Assembly: GCA_012512055.1 (NCBI GenBank)
Contig: JAAZEW010000262.1
Location: 1-17,347 of the forward strand
Reading direction: 5' to 3'
DNA from: Bacillota bacterium
GTDB lineage: Bacteria; Bacillota_G; SHA-98; UBA4971
DNA: 17,347 bases
In this document: in pieces, positions 15,558 through 17,347 of the stretch
How positions within the stretch are numbered: position 1 is the stretch's first letter
Layout: every line of letters begins with the position of its first letter
Program-made: the position numbers and the translations under genes
Notes under the pieces: generated by a model
What the model saw: the letters and a program-made list of their open reading frames with translations, nothing else
Database searches by the model: none
Told to the model about the DNA's origin: nothing

Positions 15558-16313
15558 TCAACCTCCTGCAGATTCCAGCTCTTCGTCAGGGATATCGAAG
15601 TTGGCATAAACTTGCTGTACATCATCGAGCTCTTCTAAGGATTCCACAAGATTCAAGACCTGTTGGGCTGTTTTCCCTGTAACTTTCACTGTGTTTTGTG
15701 GGAGCATGGTGATTTCAGCAGTGGAAAAACTAACTTCCCTGGACTCAAAGAACTCCTCAACTTCCTCGAAATTCTCAGGTTCGGTATAAACCTCAACAGT
15801 CGTATCGTCAGTCTGATAGTCCTCTGCGCCGGATTCTATTGCAAGATCCACAAAGTCATCCTCACCCATGCAGATCTCATCCAGATTCACCACAATAAGG
15901 CCTTTCTTCTGGAACATCCATGCCACACAGCCGGTCTCCCCCAGGTTGCCCCCGTTCTTGGAGAAGACATGACGAACATCTGAGGCAGAACGGTTTCTGT
16001 TGTCCGTCATGACAGATACCATAATAGCGACTCCGCCCGGGCCGTAGCCTTCATACGTAATCTCCTCAAGGGATTCAGCGTCTGATTCGCCTGCTCCCCG
16101 TTTAATGATCCTCTGAATGCTTTCGTTCGGCATGTTTGCGGCTCGTGCCTTATCAATGGCAAGCCTAAGCCTGAAGTTCTCCAGAGGATCAGGACCCCCC
16201 TCACGTGCTGCCACAAGGAGTTCTCTGGAGATCTTTGTAAATGCCTTCCCTCGCTCAGCATCAACTCTGGCTTTCTTACGCCTAATGTTTGCCCACTTAG
16301 AGTGACCAGCCAC
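15558..16313 (-). CDS. yebC: YebC/PmpR/TACO1 family protein
   Basis: Cytoplasmic three-domain protein of 251 aa. The family was long annotated as transcriptional regulator; recent work on relatives points to a ribosome-linked role easing stalls at proline-rich stretches. N-terminus MAGHSKWANIRRKKARVDAERGKAFTKISREL is near-invariant for the family. LAIDKARAANMPNESIQRIIKRG and EGYGPGGVAIMVSVMTDNRNRSASDVRHVFSKNGGNLGETGCVAWMF follow in order. The start is GTG after GGGAGGGAG. It is monocistronic by the flanking terminator and promoter. It lies next to bofC; in many Clostridia yebC neighbours ruvC, which is not seen here. Confidence 0.96.
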   Translation of the reverse strand: MAGHSKWANIRRKKARVDAERGKAFTKISRELLVAAREGGPDPLENFRLRLAIDKARAANMPNESIQRIIKRGAGESDAESLEEITYEGYGPGGVAIMVSVMTDNRNRSASDVRHVFSKNGGNLGETGCVAWMFQKKGLIVVNLDEICMGEDDFVDLAIESGAEDYQTDDTTVEVYTEPENFEEVEEFFESREVSFSTAEITMLPQNTVKVTGKTAQQVLNLVESLEELDDVQQVYANFDIPDEELESAGG

Positions 16314-16337
16314 TTTTTCTCCCTCCCTATCAGAATA

Positions 16338-16346
16338 ATTCTAGCA
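16338..16346 (-). promoter_or_regulatory. Possible extended -10 promoter of yebC
   Basis: Minus strand TGC-TAGAAT (16338-16346), 25 bp before the yebC start, with no good -35 at normal spacing. The nearby TTGACT (overlapping just upstream) is too close to serve. Tentative. Confidence 0.35.
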
Positions 16347-16425
16347 CAGTCAATGGAGATCCGCTACTGAATCGGGGCTTAGGCTTAAACCGGCTCAAAC
16401 TGAATAGGCTGGAAACATATGAGAC

Positions 16426-17226
16426 TCAATCGTCTGTATCGGGGAAAGCCGGAGAGTCCTTTTCAGCAGTCATCGCAGTCATCTCAATTACGGATTCTTG
16501 AGGATTTCGTCCATGAGATGCCTTCCTGGCTTGCGAGATCTTACTGTCCAGGTAGAAATAGGTGGCGAAGACCATGACGATGCCAAAGGCAGGAGGGACC
16601 AGGCCTGCAATGATAAGAAAATCGTATACTCCGTGGAGGCCGATGGCTGTTGCAAGCCCTTTCCCCAGCAGCAGTGTGGTGCTTCCTTTATGGAATTTGG
16701 CGAGGCCCAAATGATACCCGACTATGCCCGAAAAAGAAGCATGAGCCAGATCTGTGATGAATGCGCGAAACAACCCTACGGTAATACCGAACCTGGCAGA
16801 ATAGAACAGATTCTCCACGGCAGCAAATCCCAGTCCTGCGGCTACAGCGTAAATGATGCCATCAACGACTTCGTTAAACTCTCGATGGTCATAAACTGCC
16901 AATCTGACTGCGATGAATTTCGCCATTTCTTCTACAAGGCCGATAACCAGCGTTGTCACAATGAAGAGTCTTGCGATGTCAGGGACTTCACCTGCAATGA
17001 AAGGGCGAAAGGGGGCTTCTACAAGGGCTGCCGGAAAGACTGAGATTGCCCCGTAGACAAAAGCCTTTATGACAAGGGAGACAGGTTCAGGCCGGTATTT
17101 GTCCTTCCTGTAGAAGAACCAGACCCATAAGGCTCCCGGAAAGAATGATACTATTATCAAGGGAATCAGGCCCGGGGTTGTGTTTTGCAAGATTGTCACC
17201 TTTTGCTGCCGGCGAGTTGACGACAT
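16426..17226 (-). CDS. prsW: PrsW family intramembrane glutamic-type protease
   Basis: Multi-pass membrane protein of 266 aa. Family motifs in order: GLVEEMAKF (EExxK, Glu99-Glu100-Lys103), EVVDGIIYAVAAGLGFAAVENLFY (119-142, with Asp122 and Glu138-Asn139), DLAHASFSGIVGY (His162), GLHGVYDFL (His198, Asp202). In Bacillus subtilis PrsW makes the first cut in the anti-sigma factor RsiW, but here no sigma/anti-sigma gene is adjacent, so the substrate is unknown. It ends in a hydrophilic cytoplasmic tail of about 35 residues. Starts at ATG with AGGA only 2 nt before it, a poor spacing, so the exact start is less sure. Confidence 0.9.
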   Translation of the reverse strand: MSSTRRQQKVTILQNTTPGLIPLIIVSFFPGALWVWFFYRKDKYRPEPVSLVIKAFVYGAISVFPAALVEAPFRPFIAGEVPDIARLFIVTTLVIGLVEEMAKFIAVRLAVYDHREFNEVVDGIIYAVAAGLGFAAVENLFYSARFGITVGLFRAFITDLAHASFSGIVGYHLGLAKFHKGSTTLLLGKGLATAIGLHGVYDFLIIAGLVPPAFGIVMVFATYFYLDSKISQARKASHGRNPQESVIEMTAMTAEKDSPAFPDTDD

Positions 17227-17347
17227 ATCCTAACTGCTTTGGCGGTTTGCGGAAGGACAGGCAAAGATTTGGCGCAAGCCATCACTCATCCTTTAAGTGT
17301 TCCCCAATTTTTGCGGAGTATAATTTTCGCAGATCTTAATAGACTGG

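Noticed and set aside
16498..17043. Plus-strand open frame of 181 codons
   Set aside because: Antisense to prsW, which carries the full set of PrsW motifs on the minus strand.

Overview
The window looks like a chromosomal segment from an endospore-forming Bacillota (Clostridia-like) bacterium of intermediate GC content. Three things support this. Two sporulation-protein homologues are present (YunB and BofC). Firmicute-style regulation is present (a CIRCE operator before groES-groEL and a ydaO-type cyclic-di-AMP riboswitch). Ribosome binding sites are strong AGGAGG-like sequences, often followed by GTG or TTG starts. I see no phage, IS element, CRISPR array, tRNA or rRNA.

Left edge, minus strand (1-1573): the first 524 codons of a class A penicillin-binding protein (PBP1A family), cut by the window edge, with its own candidate promoter. 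Upstream of it, also on the minus strand (1718-9499), is a ten-gene Mrp/Mbh-type cation-proton antiporter operon. Transcription order is mnhE, mnhF, mnhG, mbhD-like (DUF4040), mbhE-like, mnhB, mnhC, mnhD, then two more antiporter-like (NuoL/M/N-family) subunits of 481 and 650 aa. The order of the first eight matches the ion-translocating half (A-H) of membrane-bound hydrogenase complexes, but no hydrogenase or other redox subunit is visible. The operon is preceded by a promoter, a clear ydaO-type c-di-AMP riboswitch (9651-9762) and a probable intrinsic terminator just before mnhE. Expression is therefore probably reduced when c-di-AMP is high, in line with the nucleotide's known role in ion and turgor control. 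Between the first and second large antiporter genes lies a 393-bp gap. It is filled with a diverged 105-bp duplication and degenerate 16-bp repeats, the oddest structure in the window.

Middle, plus strand (9859-12472): tyrS (tyrosyl-tRNA synthetase, TTG start), then about 350 bp without a confident gene, then yunB. A strong hairpin terminator separates yunB from the convergent groES-groEL operon.

Right part, minus strand (12579-17226): prsW (membrane protease), yebC (translation/regulatory factor), bofC (sporulation checkpoint inhibitor), groES and groEL. These read as separate short units. groESL is controlled by a consensus promoter and a perfect CIRCE site (HrcA repressor), and yebC ends in a clear intrinsic terminator.

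Most of the window is housekeeping. The parts that merit a second look are the riboswitch-antiporter pairing, the three-antiporter composition of the operon with one subunit lacking usual proton-path residues, the repeat-filled intercistronic gap, the long mnhE-mnhF overlap, and the uncharacterised stretch upstream of yunB.
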